Assembly: GCA_009746045.1 (NCBI GenBank)
Contig: RPFO01000127.1
Coordinates: forward strand, 958,050-1,022,049
Direction: 5' to 3'
Length of the DNA stretch: 64,000 nucleotides
From: Mesostigma viride
Taxonomy: Eukaryota > Streptophyta > Mesostigmatophyceae > Mesostigmatales > Mesostigmataceae
The notes under the pieces are model-generated. The model saw only the letters and a list, made by a program, of their open reading frames with translations, searched no databases and was not told the DNA's origin. Shown one piece after another: positions 43,966-54,783 of this stretch; position 1 is the first letter of the stretch, and each line of letters opens with the position of its first letter. A program made the translations under genes and the position numbers.

Positions 43966-46129
43966 CTAGACAGAGTTCCATTATACGGCGTATTATACGG
44001 TATTATACGGTATAATACGCGTTATACAAGGTCGAGCGGATAATTTTTATCCGTTTTATACGATTTGCGTATTTTTACGTATAATACGGCGAATAACACG
44101 TATCAGCGCGCGTATAATGGGGCTCATCCGAGGTCCGGCAGCCAAATTTTCCAGGTAAATAGGTGTACGTTTATTCCAAATATAGCCAGTAGTTAATCCC
44201 TGCTAAGCCTAGGGTATCAAGATGTCAGTGGCTAAAACGGAGCCTTACTAGACCACGGAAGCCACTGGACTTCTAAGGGGTTGTCATTGGGCATGTGGGT
44301 AAAGATCCTGTTTTTGCCCATGAGGTCATGAAAGATCTCAAGTGGGCTGGGCTTATCCTGGTCCGCGCCAGGGTCCCAGATTTTGTTTTCAGTGTTCATT
44401 TGCAACCATCCAGTAGCGTCGCATGCCGGAGTTCCATAGGTAAATGAAGCGTGAGAGAACCCCAGCTTTGTCGAAAACTGTGCGCCTATTGAACACCACA
44501 TCGTTTCGCACCGTCCAGATTGTATATAACATGCATGTGCGGAGCCATATCCACGCTTGTTGTGAAAAGGTGAGCTCAAGGCCAGGGGTGCCAGTGATGC
44601 CAAAGATAATTGAGCGGGTAGACACCGGTATGATAGGCTCAGATGTCCAGGCTGCCCATAAACCAATCAACCAGGTCCAAACTCCCTGGAGGTTACACCA
44701 TAAAAATCGGTGTTCCACAGTTTCAGTGGGGTTGGTACATAAACAAGTAGCAGGGTGGTGAAATCGCCGGTGAAGGATCTCCCCTACCCCGATGGACCGG
44801 TGCATCAAGAGGGTCCGGCAGCCAAATTTTTCGTGCGGGAACCAAGGCGGGAAAGCAAGGGAACTTAGAAACACTACGGAAACCATCCACTGGTTGACAT
44901 TTGGCGACCGTGAGACACAAGGATCTTACAAGCAAGCTACACTGTAGCATGGCAACCCTCCATGCTGTTTAGGTCTCTGCCCTTGCCTCTCGGGCAGGCA
45001 TGCACCGAATATTGAAGTCATACAGAAAACTGACTGGTACGAGAGCATGGCCGCTTTACATTTTAGGCATGATCCTTAGGTCTTGAAAAGCTTATATCCT
45101 TGGCCAGGCAGCGTTGGGATGTGCGCGGATGTGTCTCGACCTTCTGCTCGATGCGGCAACCTCGTTTCAGCAACCAGGTGGCGACCGTGCATGTGCTAAC
45201 TGTTGATAGGCGGGAAATGCCCCTACATTTGAACGCGGATAGCTGTTTCACGTTATTCCTTACATGATTTATAAGCGACGACGGCCAGGAAAGGCTCGCA
45301 GCTACGTCCATCAGGTGGGCATGCTGGCTCCGTCAAGAAAGGTAATATGCGGTTTTGATCTGGTACGTGCTATCCTGTTCACGTGTTCATTGTACTGTAT
45401 CAAGTTGTTGGGTGGATTGTAAAATAATCGTAGACCTGTAATGGAGGTTTTCTGCTTGTCTTTTGGTTGCTTTACTGCCTCTACGCATTGTTGGCTTGTG
45501 ATGGTTGGGGAATACCACGACGACATGCAGATTTTGGACCAGATTTGTCTGCTATTAGCTTATGCTTCATCGAAAGCAGTGACGTAGTGCTTGGCATTGT
45601 TTATAAATATGATAAGCTTGATAACGCGATGTTTTTTCTTGCTAAAAGCATCTCGAAACAAGTGGTTTTCTGGCCAGATCTAGCCACTATTTCTTGTTTT
45701 GCTCGCCAAAGTCAGCCTTCTTCTTGTGTGCTCCTCATGCATACAAGAAACATGGAGATGCCCAGGACCTGCTTGCATGGAAGCATAGCCATCTTACTTC
45801 TTTTGCTTTTTTCATCTTTCCATTTCATTTGGCGTTGTTTTTTAGGGTATAATGCATAGGTAATCTAGCTCCTCGGGAACCCCGGTTTACACGTCCAGTG
45901 TTCCCAAGCACTGCTGAGCAGTGGCAGCCCATGTATCATGTGTAATTTAGTGTCAGAAACATGTGGACTGCTTGAAATGATATCAAAATGCATGAAACAA
46001 CCCCAAAAACGATTAAATCCAGTATTTGCGTATAATTTCCGGATAATCCCGTATTATACCGTATTATCCATTATACGGACCCCGCGCGTATAACCGCGTA
46101 TTGCGTATAATGGAACTCTGAGTCTAGAC
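43966..46129. mobile_element. 2.15-kb TIR element inserted in the LINE, 6-bp TSD
   Basis: CTAGAC flanks the insertion at 43966-43971 and 46124-46129. The left end is AGAGTTCCATTATACG; the right end is its inverse with four extra bases (ACTC). Both subterminal regions are crowded with GTATAATACGG-like units (43980-44115 and 46028-46110). No transposase was recognised, so it is non-autonomous or decayed. The only recognisable content is a LINE zinc-knuckle fragment. Confidence 0.8.
44389..44886 (-). pseudogene. LINE zf-RVT (reverse-transcriptase zinc-binding) domain fragment
   Basis: An ATG-initiated frame of 165 residues contains CLCTNPTETVEHRFLWC, the C-x-C...E-x-EH-x-F-x-x-C pattern of zf-RVT domains. 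A tail with IWTVRNDVVFNRR follows, typical of what comes after it in plant LINEs. It is carried inside the TIR element and lacks the reverse transcriptase. Another CCGGCAGCCAAATTTT repeat (44133 and 44817) brackets it. Confidence 0.7.
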
Positions 46130-46424
46130 GTGACGGGCTCACCCCCGGGCAGCCTCCTGGTTTGTCTGTAATATGGAGGCAGATGGTGCGCAAGGATAGA
46201 TGGCAAGTAGTGATGAAGGAGACCACCCCAAAGCCTGTGGGGGCTCCGCGTGTGACCAAGTATGGCATTCATAGCGATTCGGGCCGCGGTGCCCACACCC
46301 CTGTAACTAGGACCTAGATAGCTTATACCATCCATTCCATCCCATGTTCCCCTCCCACTGAGGACTTATGCTCACGTGACGCAGTCACGTGTCTATTAAT
46401 TAATCAATTAATTCACTCCCTCTC

Positions 46425-46621
46425 TCTTGCTTGGACTGCTATATGCAGAACAAGATCGAAGAGGTGGAAGACGATTGTCCAGGCTCACACACCAGCCCCT
46501 GTCTGTGGGCAAGCCCCCCCCCCCCCAGGAGGAAAGGGCGCTTTGCTGAGTAGAATAGATAGGGTTTTCCTAGATTAGACTAGTTAGATTAGTTCGGTTT
46601 CGCGGCTTCGCCCACCTCCAT
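46425..46621 (+). other. Intergenic gap, no gene seen
   Basis: Short stretch between two retroposons, with a C-run at 46517-46527. Nothing is recognised. Confidence 0.5.
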
Positions 46622-46828
46622 ACACCCAGCAAGGGAATATTGAATTGAATTGAATTGTAACATAACTCCGTTGGGAGTATAATTAGCACATAGCCCAGAG
46701 AAGGGGCATATGGCCTATCATACATTCTAAGCTACTTCCTGCAAGGGTCGGGAATGTAAACAACACTTGCTCTAGGTGCACTAGGGCACCTGCACCACCC
46801 AGAGTTTCAGGCAACACCCAGCTAAGGG
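46622..46828 (-). mobile_element. Full-length SINE-like element (about 178 bp), copy 1
   Basis: ACACCCAGC at 46622-46630 recurs at 46814-46822, extended by AAGGG with one extra base. The insert on the minus strand begins CTGAAACTCTGGGTGGTGCA and ends CGGAGTTATGTT plus an (AATTC)n tail. It is the same length as, and clearly homologous to, the insert at 59495-59671. The 5' part contains TGGTGCAGGTG, which fits the Pol III A-box pattern TRGYNNANNNG. Confidence 0.85.
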
Positions 46829-47193
46829 GAGCCTGTCATAGGTGGGGAAGATCAGCACAGCTATACAAGAGCTAGGGCATGGCTTCTCAGCAGGGAGTGA
46901 CCCCGGCCCTGCATGGGCACTGCATAATTAAATAAAGCTAGGCATCATCTGGAGGGTGGCTCATCATAGGCACACATGTACATGACTAAAAAGGCTAGGC
47001 CTCAGCTGGTATAGATAGTGCCTGTAGTATAGGCGGGCATGTACAAGGCCACTGTCTGATGTGCAACTGTCTCTGTGCAAGGGAATATGTGCTACATGAT
47101 CTCCCAAAGGAGTCATGCATGTTATAATTTAATTCATTTTTTTTACTTAACATCATGTTATAGCTGCCACCCTGCATGCTTGGTACACCATGG
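46829..47193 (+). other. Intergenic, with SINE 3'-end-like sequence
   Basis: At about 47085-47125, ATGTGCTACATGATCTCCCA then GGAGTCATG and a TTTAATTC tail resemble the SINE 3' end on the plus strand. The 5' portion is unrelated or too diverged to call. Confidence 0.5.
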
Positions 47194-47602
47194 CATAATT
47201 AAGTAAGCACTTGCGTGTCATGCGCATGGGCATGCCACGGAGTACTATTCTTTAGCTTATGCTTTAGAATCTCATTAGAAAAACAATTACACGAAAGTTA
47301 CAAATATCGTCTGCATCATGCCCCAACCATATTACTGTTTAGTCACTAGAGGGGGATATAATCCACATCTGAGCTGTCTTCTACTGTAATGGCAGACGAG
47401 GCGGGAGTGTAGTGGCTATCAGGTCAGGGGCAATAACCTCCACCTGAGGACTTCTACCCTGCATTCTACCAATGGGTCGCGGGGCCCGTGGGGAGAAAAC
47501 AAGAGCATGCCTCACAGGAAGGTGCTTATCGCATACGGCGGCCCATTTCTCCTTGTTGTCTATCATGCGCGGGCGCGTAGTTCAGATAATCCCATAATTA
47601 AG
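47194..47602 (-). mobile_element. LINE family C 3' fragment, copy 1, 10-bp TSD
   Basis: CATAATTAAG at 47194-47203 recurs at 47593-47602. The minus-strand insert ends in a TTACTTA tail after ATGACACGCAAGTGC. It encodes the end of an ORF containing VFSPRAPRPIGRMQGRSPQV. It is a direct-repeat partner of 50614-51038, roughly 85-90% similar by eye. Confidence 0.9.
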
Positions 47603-47611
47603 CCCTGCATT

Positions 47612-47780
47612 AATTAATTAATTAATTAAACTCGTGCTCCCGTTGGGGAGTCACGGAGCGCATGAACCCGGATGGATGGATGGATGGATGCATGGACATG
47701 GGTACACACAATCCTACCGGTCTTTAGAAGCTATAGATCTACAAAATCAGTCCTACGCAATATTATCAGACTATGGTGCG
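47612..47780 (-). mobile_element. Short retroposon family D, copy 1
   Basis: Sequence with CTCGTGCTCCCG, CACGGAGC, ACCCGGATGGATGG and CAATCCTACCGGTCT is shared with 60103-60261. On the minus strand it ends in a (TTAAT)n tail at 47612-47630. The right border is unclear. Confidence 0.65.
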
Positions 47781-48360
47781 GGTGCCCGCGACCGGCCTAG
47801 CCCCTCCAGGTCGACCTGGATCTTGTGTAGCATGCCGCCCACCTGTGCAATCGTGCATGCGGCTTCCCCACTGCGGGGGGGTTGTTGCATGTCCTCTATG
47901 ACCTGAGCCCCACTTGGCATTGTCCATCATCTTTTTCCAAATCACAGAGAGACCTACTAGTAGGTCCCCCATGTCCTCTACGAGCTGCCGTCTTTGAAGG
48001 TGCGGGCCTTGTTGCGGCGTCTAACCTGGCTGGGCCCGGCCCACGTGAGGAGCCTGCTCGGCTGTGCGGGGCGCAGCCCTGCGGAGGGGCCATGTGAGGT
48101 GTCTACCTGGGTGGTGCGAGCCAAGTGCCCTACTACTTAGCTGCAGGCGCCGCTGCTTGATAGTGCTGGTGATAAGTGGCATGCCGAGGTACAACAAGCC
48201 CTCCTTGCGGACATGAGCAGTGTATCCTCATACATGCACGGACTGATATTGACCGCAGCATATGTTGGTGACCGCGCCGTCCAGCTTGTTGGCAACCTTG
48301 GTCGGCGGTGAGAGTCGGCACGTCTCGGCCCCGTATGTAAGAACAGGGAGGAGGCATGAC
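47770..48360 (-). pseudogene. LINE reverse transcriptase C-terminal remnant
   Basis: Minus-strand frames give LLPVLTYGAETCRLSPPTKV, ANKLDGAVTNICC and STIKQRRL, then LVGLSVIWKKMMDNAKW. This parallels the YGAETW, RLDGAV, RRLGLAGHLA and PPGLSVIWRQMVRKDRW blocks of family A. Stops and frameshifts break it. Confidence 0.78.
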
Positions 48361-50096
48361 CTTAACCCCTAAATGGTCTGAGATCCTGCCGATAAATCGG
48401 CTGGATCTTCACAATTTTGCAAACCAGATGCCATCCAACCTACCCATATCCAATGGCTGTCCTTGGGGGCCAAGCATGTTCATGAGTTGCCCTTCGGGTT
48501 GGTATATCACAACCTCACATATATGCAGGGTAGGCCATGTTTAACTGCCGTCAAAGTCAGGGGGGTCAAGACGCGCGTTTTCATTTTTGGTAGAATGTGC
48601 ATTTTGAATTATGTTATAAGACCTAGGCACCTACCACTTCAGGGATGATAAACAATTAGTTGCTGAACAGTTTGAGCCATTGGGGTCATCATTTGGGTGG
48701 GTATACCAGCAGTTACACCCAGTACAGCCCATAGGGGTACCGTTGGTAAAAAGCAACCAAGGGAGTAGGAGTGGGCATACTACCTCCTAATATGGCCACC
48801 AACCATGCCAAACAATACATTTCCCTTCCACAATGATGGGGAAACATAACTGCATCATCACACTGCCCTTACATGGCACCTATGTGCAGGTGCCACCTTG
48901 TCCATGCACGTAGGTAACGTGGTACGGACACCCTACGCAAGGCATGCATTCTAGGAGGCAGCCACCAACAAACTAGTGGTGTTGAGCCTATTTCAGCCTG
49001 CCCTAGCAAGGATAAACTAGGCCTAAGCTGCTATAGCTTGCCAGGTGATGGCCAGCACACCTGGTGGCACATGCTGTCAATGGGAAGCTTTTACTCACCA
49101 GTTACGTGCTTGATGATGCCACAGAGACCAGCCAACTGCCTCACACTCATGCAATATGTGTATGGGAAATGTATAACAAACATATATGGAGGTATTCAAA
49201 CCCATACAGCCTCTAAAACTTATCACCATCACCCTGTGGCAGGTCAACTGACTGAGGGAAGCATCTAAGAAGGGTGTTTTAGAAAGGGGCCAGGCCAGGG
49301 TCAAGAAAGAGCATGAATAGTGCAAAAAGAATGTGCTACACAAGCTAGAACGTATATATAAACGTCAAACATCGATAGGAAAACGATGCTTAAGCTTTAC
49401 CAGGCATGGATGGCGTTACCTTGGCCCAGGCGGTGGCCGCAAAATGGCGCATTTCGGCACACCAAAGTTGTGCAGCATGGTCGCTGGATTCGGCGATTTC
49501 TGGCCACCCTTGCACGTTTACGACTACTATGTATCATAAAAAGTACAAAGAAACCAATATATACTTTGAAATACGCCGGAAAGGTATTGCTGTCAACGTT
49601 TCTATCGTCCGGCCTGATCGCAGTTTTTTCCAGCAAGAACGCTGCCGACACCTATCAAATGGCATTCCCGCGAACCAAAAATTGGCCTGTATAATCTTTA
49701 GGACGTTTAAAATCAATATCCTAAGTTTGGCCAGAAAATTCGAACGCAAACGTAAATGCCATGCGTGGGCGCAAGCCGCCATGGCCAGGTCGTCGTTTTC
49801 CGGAATGCACGTTGTACGTGAAAAAGTACCCTGACCCCTTGTACTTTGACCGGCCAGAACACCTCTATAACTTTGTCAAAAGTATGCAAACCCTAGTACC
49901 ATGCTGTGAAGAATTTTATAAACTTTCGATCTTCTCAGCTAAACTTTTCCTAATTCTCAATAGATTTCGCGGCATCTGGTCCCCCGAGAAGGGGCCGATG
50001 CATCGGCTGGAACTCGATTTTTGGCGGAAAATCGGCAGCAAGACCATTTAGGGGTTAAAAAAGTCCTGTTTCTCTAACTTGCCCAAGGGCTTGCAC
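48361..50096 (+). other. Intergenic, no gene recognised
   Basis: AT-richer DNA with several unconvincing frames of 60-140 codons (for example 49386-49834). No motif, splice structure or repeat was identified. Confidence 0.5.
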
Positions 50097-50470
50097 AATT
50101 AATTAATTCATTTATTAATAGACACGTGACTGCATCACGTGAGTATAATAAGTCCTCAGTGGGAGGGGAACATGGGATGGAATGGATGATGTAAGCTGAT
50201 CTAGCTAGGTCCTAGTTACAGGGTTGTGGGCACCACGGCCCGAATCGCTATGAATGCCATACCGGGCCGGGTCACATGTGGAGCCCCCGTGGACAGACAG
50301 TTGGGGGTGGTCTCCTTCATCACTACTTGCCATCTATCCTTGCGTACCATCTGCCTCCATATTACAGACGTCAGACAAACCAGGAGGCTGCCCGGTATTG
50401 GTGTAAAGTGTGCCAGCTAGGCGAGGGCCGGATCGGAGATACGGTGGTTCACGTCCGGCCTATATAGCAT
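50097..50470 (-). mobile_element. LINE family A 3' end, second long copy
   Basis: On the minus strand this matches 46140-46410: GGGCAGCCTCCTGGTTTGTC, the ATGGAGGCAGATGG stretch, CGATTCGGGCC, then CCCCTCCCACTGAGGACTTA, CACGTGATGCAGTCACGTG and an (AATTAATT) tail. A three-base insertion and substitutions destroy the ORF. No clean TSD was found. Confidence 0.85.
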
Positions 50471-50613
50471 GCAGCTGGGGAGTAAGCTAGCTACCCGGCA
50501 GCAACTGGACACGGTACAGGACTCGATCGAGAGCCATCAAGTAGAAAGAGGTCGGGCGGTGGCTGAGTGAGCCCAATCGCCAGAGGAGCCTCATGTCACA
50601 TTTGCGTGCCATT

Positions 50614-51038
50614 ACTGTCCTAGTAAGTAAGTAAGTAAGTAAGTAAGTACTTGCGTGTCATGCGCAATGGCATGCCACGGAGTACTATGCTAATCTCATT
50701 AGAAAAATAATTGCACAAAAGTTTAAACAAATATCGTCTGCATCACCCCCCAACCGTTAAGCACTAGATGGGGATGTAATCCTCATCCGAGCTGTCCTCT
50801 ACTGTAATGGCAGACGAGGCGGTAGTGTAGCGGCTATCCTCAGGACCAATAACCTCCACCTGCGGACTTCTACCCTGGCTAGCAACGGGCCGCGGGGCCC
50901 GTGGGGAGAAAACAGGAGCATACCCCTCAGAAAGTTGCTTATCGCAGATGGCAGCCCATATGCATTTCTCCGTGTCAATCATGCGGGCGCGGAGTACGGA
51001 TAGTCCCAGAAGCCCTGCATCTTCAAGCACTGTCCTAG
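50614..51038 (-). mobile_element. LINE family C 3' fragment, copy 2, 10-bp TSD
   Basis: ACTGTCCTAG at 50614-50623 recurs at 51029-51038. The insert on the minus strand ends in a clear (ACTT)n tail (50624-50652). It encodes VFSPRAPRPVASQGRSPQVE followed by a C-terminus VEDSSDEDYIPI and a stop at 50764. The ORF end is otherwise unknown to me and may be the tail of a LINE ORF. Confidence 0.92.
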
Positions 51039-51059
51039 ACTATCACTTGGAAGACATAT

Positions 51060-51140
51060 CCACAGCAATGAAATTAAATTAAAATTTAATTATAACATGA
51101 CTATGTTGGGAGATCATGTAGCACATATTCCGCCTAGCTT
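51060..51140 (-). mobile_element. SINE-like 3' end fragment
   Basis: The minus strand reads ATATGTGCTACATGATCTCC, CAACATAGTCATGTTATAAT and an A/T-rich (AATTTAATTT) tail. This resembles the 3' end of the 178-bp element. Confidence 0.55.
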
Positions 51141-52929
51141 GCTGGATGGATGGAGGTGGGTCTATCCACAGCAATTGAGCACTTATACATTATAAAAATA
51201 TAATTACTTACAGCAGAGTGAAATCACTCAAACCAAAGCAAACGCCCAGCTATAAACCTATATACAGAGCCATGTCAAAGCTCTATTATTACTACGATAA
51301 GACCATGCAATCGAAACGCCTAACGGGAGGAACCTAATAGCCCTGCTGCACCGCAAAATCAGCCCGCGTACGGCGGAGCATGATGTCAGCACTTATACAT
51401 ACATGTGTGTGATCCACTAGCTATATCCCCTCCCACCGGCACTTTTTTAGCTCGAAACTGGAAGAGCCAAAAAGTCAAAAAGAGGATCACATAGGGGGGG
51501 AAATTCCCACTGCAGGACCACACATGCTTCTCAAATAGGCTAAGCAAATTATAGCCTCTTCAGTGCTTTTCAAATGTAGGCTACTAAGCAATAACCTCTT
51601 CAGTGGTTTTCAAATAGGCTAAGCAATAACCTCTTCAGTGATTTAATATTTTAAAGGATAAGCATAGTAATCCTCTTCGGTGCTTTTTAATGGATAAGCA
51701 TAATCATCTTCATGGCTTTTCAAGGATACATGCCTAATCCTCTTCATAGCTTTTTACAGGATAATTAAGCCTAATCCTCCTCCAAATGCTCGACCCTGCA
51801 TGCAAGGAGCTTGGGTATAAACTCCGGCTAGCTCATGCTGCATGGCCGAACTGAACCCGCCAAGGGTTGTTCGCTCGTTTTAAAAAGCGAAAGTGATATA
51901 TACGCCGGTGCCGTCCTTAATCACGGCACCGCCGCCACCTTCATGACAGACAGTCCCGCCAGCCGATTTCATGTTGAGATAATGCTTTATCATCAAAGCA
52001 TGCAAGCAAAAGACCTTTCCATTCCAATAATAACTGATCAATGACGAATTACAAAGACTGTCGAGTTGTAATGTTGCAATTATTATAAGAGCAGCTGTAC
52101 TCAGGAAATATCCCATCCCGCTGTTCGAGCTACTGGCTCGCCTGAGCCGCCACTGACGACAGGGCACGGGGCTGTGACCCCCTTCCCTGCATTGATTGTT
52201 CCCAATGTTACACACATTCTTAACAAAACACATTATTGTCATTTCCGTCAATCCATTCTCAAGTGGGAATGGACTGCATGCAACCACTCACGGGGGCTGC
52301 TCCGGGCTGCTCGAACCATTTCATCCCCATGAAGACAACAAACCCGTTGTGAGGGAGCTAGAGAAACGAGCGAACAACGACCTCCATGGTCGAGGCTCGT
52401 TCCCTTTAGCTATTTCCAAACGTGCCGCTGACGCAAGCAAATCCCGCGCCATAGGGCACTATAGCTGTCAAACCTGGCTACGTAAGTGCGCGCCAAACTA
52501 TGTGCGCATTTCCCAGCAATCAATACAATCGTACGTGCTGCCAATCCTGCCTGCTTGTCACAACACATTTCAGGCTTTGGCGCGCTCAGGCTATGAGCGA
52601 CGCGTGTGCGCATCAATCAATTCAGTCTGTACGTGCGGCAGCAATGCAATAATGATTACGCGCGACGCTCACGGCTCAGTCAACATAACATAACATTGAC
52701 AGTCTGTGTCGCCCGATATTATCTACCAACGGACTGGACCGAACATACTACAAAAGTAAATATTCAGCCACAAGCATCGTAGAGTTGGATACTAGCATCC
52801 GGCGCGGCGCTTCGGCATGTGCACCGGCCGGTACCCATGCAGACTTGAACGTACAAATCCAAGCCAAATGGCTACCGCGGAACCAAACCAACGGAACTGA
52901 ACGTAAGTGATTTGGTGAACAGCCATTTC
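51141..52929 (+). other. Intergenic, degenerate tandem repeats
   Basis: At about 51529-51785, degenerate 40-50-bp units share CTTTTCAAATAGGCTAAGCA and CCTCTTCAGTG. A minus-strand frame ends at 51880 with SAGGTVCHEGGGGAVIKDGT then GVYITFAF. It looks protein-like but I cannot assign it. Confidence 0.5.
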
Positions 52930-53321
52930 TCGAGTGCGCGGACGTAAATGATCACGAACGTGACACTCAGTCTTCTTGCTGACCTCCTCGAGCCCCACCA
53001 CATGGGCCTCGATGGCCGGCGAGGCAGTACGTCAAGCCACCTCTGCATGTGCTCAGTGTCCTCGAAGAGGGCGGTGTCGTCTGAATAGATGATCGATGTC
53101 CCGGCGTTAGCCGAATCTCCGTTTCCGCCCCACCATGCCAGAAATGGTTGGGGACCTGCACCCCTGGTTCCCCAGTGGTGCCTACCCACAGGCCACAATG
53201 CGCTAGCAAACCGCTTGCGCGCCTGAATCATTACGTATTCGACCACAATAATAAACAGGTATGGCGAGAGCACAAAGCCCGGCCTGCCACATGTATGCAA
53301 ACCCTTCTGTATAAAGGGCAT
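52930..53321 (-). pseudogene. LINE reverse transcriptase fragment (YSDD)
   Basis: The minus frame reads GFVLSPYLFIIVVEYVMIQA (LSPYLF motif), then IIYSDDTALFEDTEHMQRWL with the catalytic YxDD box, then degenerates. It is related to, but distinct from, families A and B. Confidence 0.82.
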
Positions 53322-53408
53322 GGTGGCGTGGTCCCGTAGGAAGTGCGCACCGAGGTGGTGGACCCTTCATCCTCAAGCAAGCCCTGCATCCTCAATTAAG
53401 CAATTGTG

Positions 53409-53690
53409 TCACATAGGTCCGGGTCGCGCCGCGTCGGTGCACGGGGCACGTACTTGTAAGTTTGCCAGTGGGTTGCGACGGGAAAAAGGGACCCTGCCAT
53501 CGTCCGATGGCCGAGCGTGTCTTGGATGGTCCAATCTCACGGACGACGCAACGGAGTCAAAGCCGCGACCTTCATCGCAACAAGGAGCGCCTGCTGGCTT
53601 TCGCAAACCGGCACTCCCAACGGTATGCTGCATTCTTTGACCCCAAGACCAGGCGAGCAAGTCGCGCCGCCTGCCTGGAGGGTGCCCTAT
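53409..53690 (+). other. Open stretch of unknown nature
   Basis: Overlapping frames on both strands (for example plus 53462-53734 with KERLLAFANRHSQRYAAFFD). Codon-like composition suggests retroelement coding sequence, but no domain is recognised. Confidence 0.35.
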
Positions 53691-53815
53691 GCGCGTTGAA
53701 AAGTACTATGTTATCTCACGCCGCACACAAATGAGATTAGCATAGTACTCCTTGATAGTACTCCATGGCATGCCTTTGCGCATGACACGCAAGTACGTTT
53801 ACTTACTTACCCTGC
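53691..53815 (+). mobile_element. LINE family C 3' end, copy 3
   Basis: AATGAGATTAGCATAGTACT, then CATGGCATGCC, GCGCATGACACGCAAGTACG and TTACTTACTTA match the minus strand of 50625-50710. It is a plus-oriented 3' terminal fragment. Confidence 0.8.
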
Positions 53816-53849
53816 CATAGGAGGAGGTGTCTACCTGGTTGGCCAGTCC

Positions 53850-54783
53850 TAAGCCCGCACCTGGGGCCCACATCGATATTCAGCTGGTCTGCATGTGCGG
53901 GCAAGATGGCTGGCAAAGATCGAGGAGACGGCGGTGGCGGATGGTATGGGTGACAAGAGGGAGCTCGCAGTAGAGCTCTGCCCGGGTGCGGCGCTCTTGG
54001 TAGCGGACGCCGAGGATGTGACGGAGCATTCGAGAGACAGTGCCGTCAAGTACGTTGCCAGCTCAGCGCCTTGTCCAGGGTCCACGCCTCGCAGCCGTTA
54101 AGGAGGATGCTGAGGGCAAATGCCTCAAGTGAACAATATGCGCTTGCGCCGCTTACTCAGGTAGCGACATGTCTGGACAGAACCTGTCCAGGCGGCGGAG
54201 GGCCGCCCAGGCCTGGCCAATGCGCACGGGTTTTGATGTCGTCGGCCGTGGAGGGCCGGGAGCCAGCTGCCAAGGAGCTTGAAGCGAGTCGCTGGGGGGA
54301 CGGGGCTGCCGTCCAGCAGGAGGGTGGGTGGGGTGGTCCCAGCCGAGAAGCCGATGGCCATGGCCTCCGTTTTCTTGCTGATCATAAGCCCCACCGCCCG
54401 CGCTTCCCGTGACAAGCTATCTAGCCAGAGTTGGGCGGACTCCGGGGTCCGTCAGATCCACGAGCTAGCGTCGTGTCATCAGCGTAGATCATCAGATCGC
54501 TCAGTCGGTAGGGCGGGTCAACCCCCCCGTAGCTGGCGTACTCCGTGATCTCGATCCCCGGCGGGCGCCCCTCCACCCGGGCAAAACGGGCTTGTGCACG
54601 CCTCATAATATAGTCCACCATAATGATGAATAGATATGGGGAGAGTGCACACAGCCCTGCCATGCACACCCCTGTGTGCAGGGGGGTGGCTAGCCTAGCA
54701 ACATACATAAGCCCTGGCAGCCGCGTAGAGGTAATGGTTTTTGCATGACCAATCCATCCATGGCGACCTATCTTATATTTCAA
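53850..54783 (-). pseudogene. LINE family B reverse transcriptase, frameshifted
   Basis: The minus strand reads LSPYLFIIMVDYIMRRAQAR, then YADDTTLARGS, then in another frame LSREARAVGLMISKKTEAMA and RFKLLGSWLPALHG, and finally an SHLARTC-type end. At least one frameshift lies near 54420. The same family, plus-oriented, is at 58840-60330. Confidence 0.88.

Larger units (their letters stand above)
43122..46317 (+). pseudogene. LINE family A reverse transcriptase C-terminal part, interrupted
   Basis: The part 43122-43971 reads MDYVMRQARARF, then the catalytic YADD box (LIYADDITLIEK), GLEISPKTEALALG, FKLLGSWLP, YGAETWTL and RRLGLAGHLART. These are standard for LINE reverse transcriptases after motif 5. 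When the inserted element and one copy of CTAGAC are set aside, the frame continues from CYTR into RDGLTPGQPPGLSVIWRQ to a TAG at 46315-46317. The coding frame was thus intact here when interrupted. Confidence 0.92.
43112..46420 (+). mobile_element. 5'-truncated non-LTR retrotransposon (LINE family A) with 10-bp TSD
   Basis: ATTCACTCCC at 43112-43121 recurs at 46411-46420, directly after an AATTAATCAATTA tail. The element begins inside the reverse transcriptase domain and is therefore 5'-truncated. It ends with a 3' UTR bearing CACGTGACGCAGTCACGTG. A 2.15-kb insertion (43972-46123) splits it. Confidence 0.93.

Noticed and set aside
44232-44666. 144-codon minus frame overlapping the zf-RVT ORF
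   Set aside because: Alternative frame of the LINE fragment; no domain.
46128-46420. Independent 300-bp SINE family
   Set aside because: It continues the LINE A open frame once the TIR insertion is set aside, so it is the LINE 3' end, not a separate element.
49386-50051. Overlapping plus-strand frames of 96-142 codons
   Set aside because: No start context, domain or codon bias; several overlap in different frames.
54071-54548. Plus-strand frames opposite LINE B
   Set aside because: Antisense shadows of the reverse transcriptase remnant.
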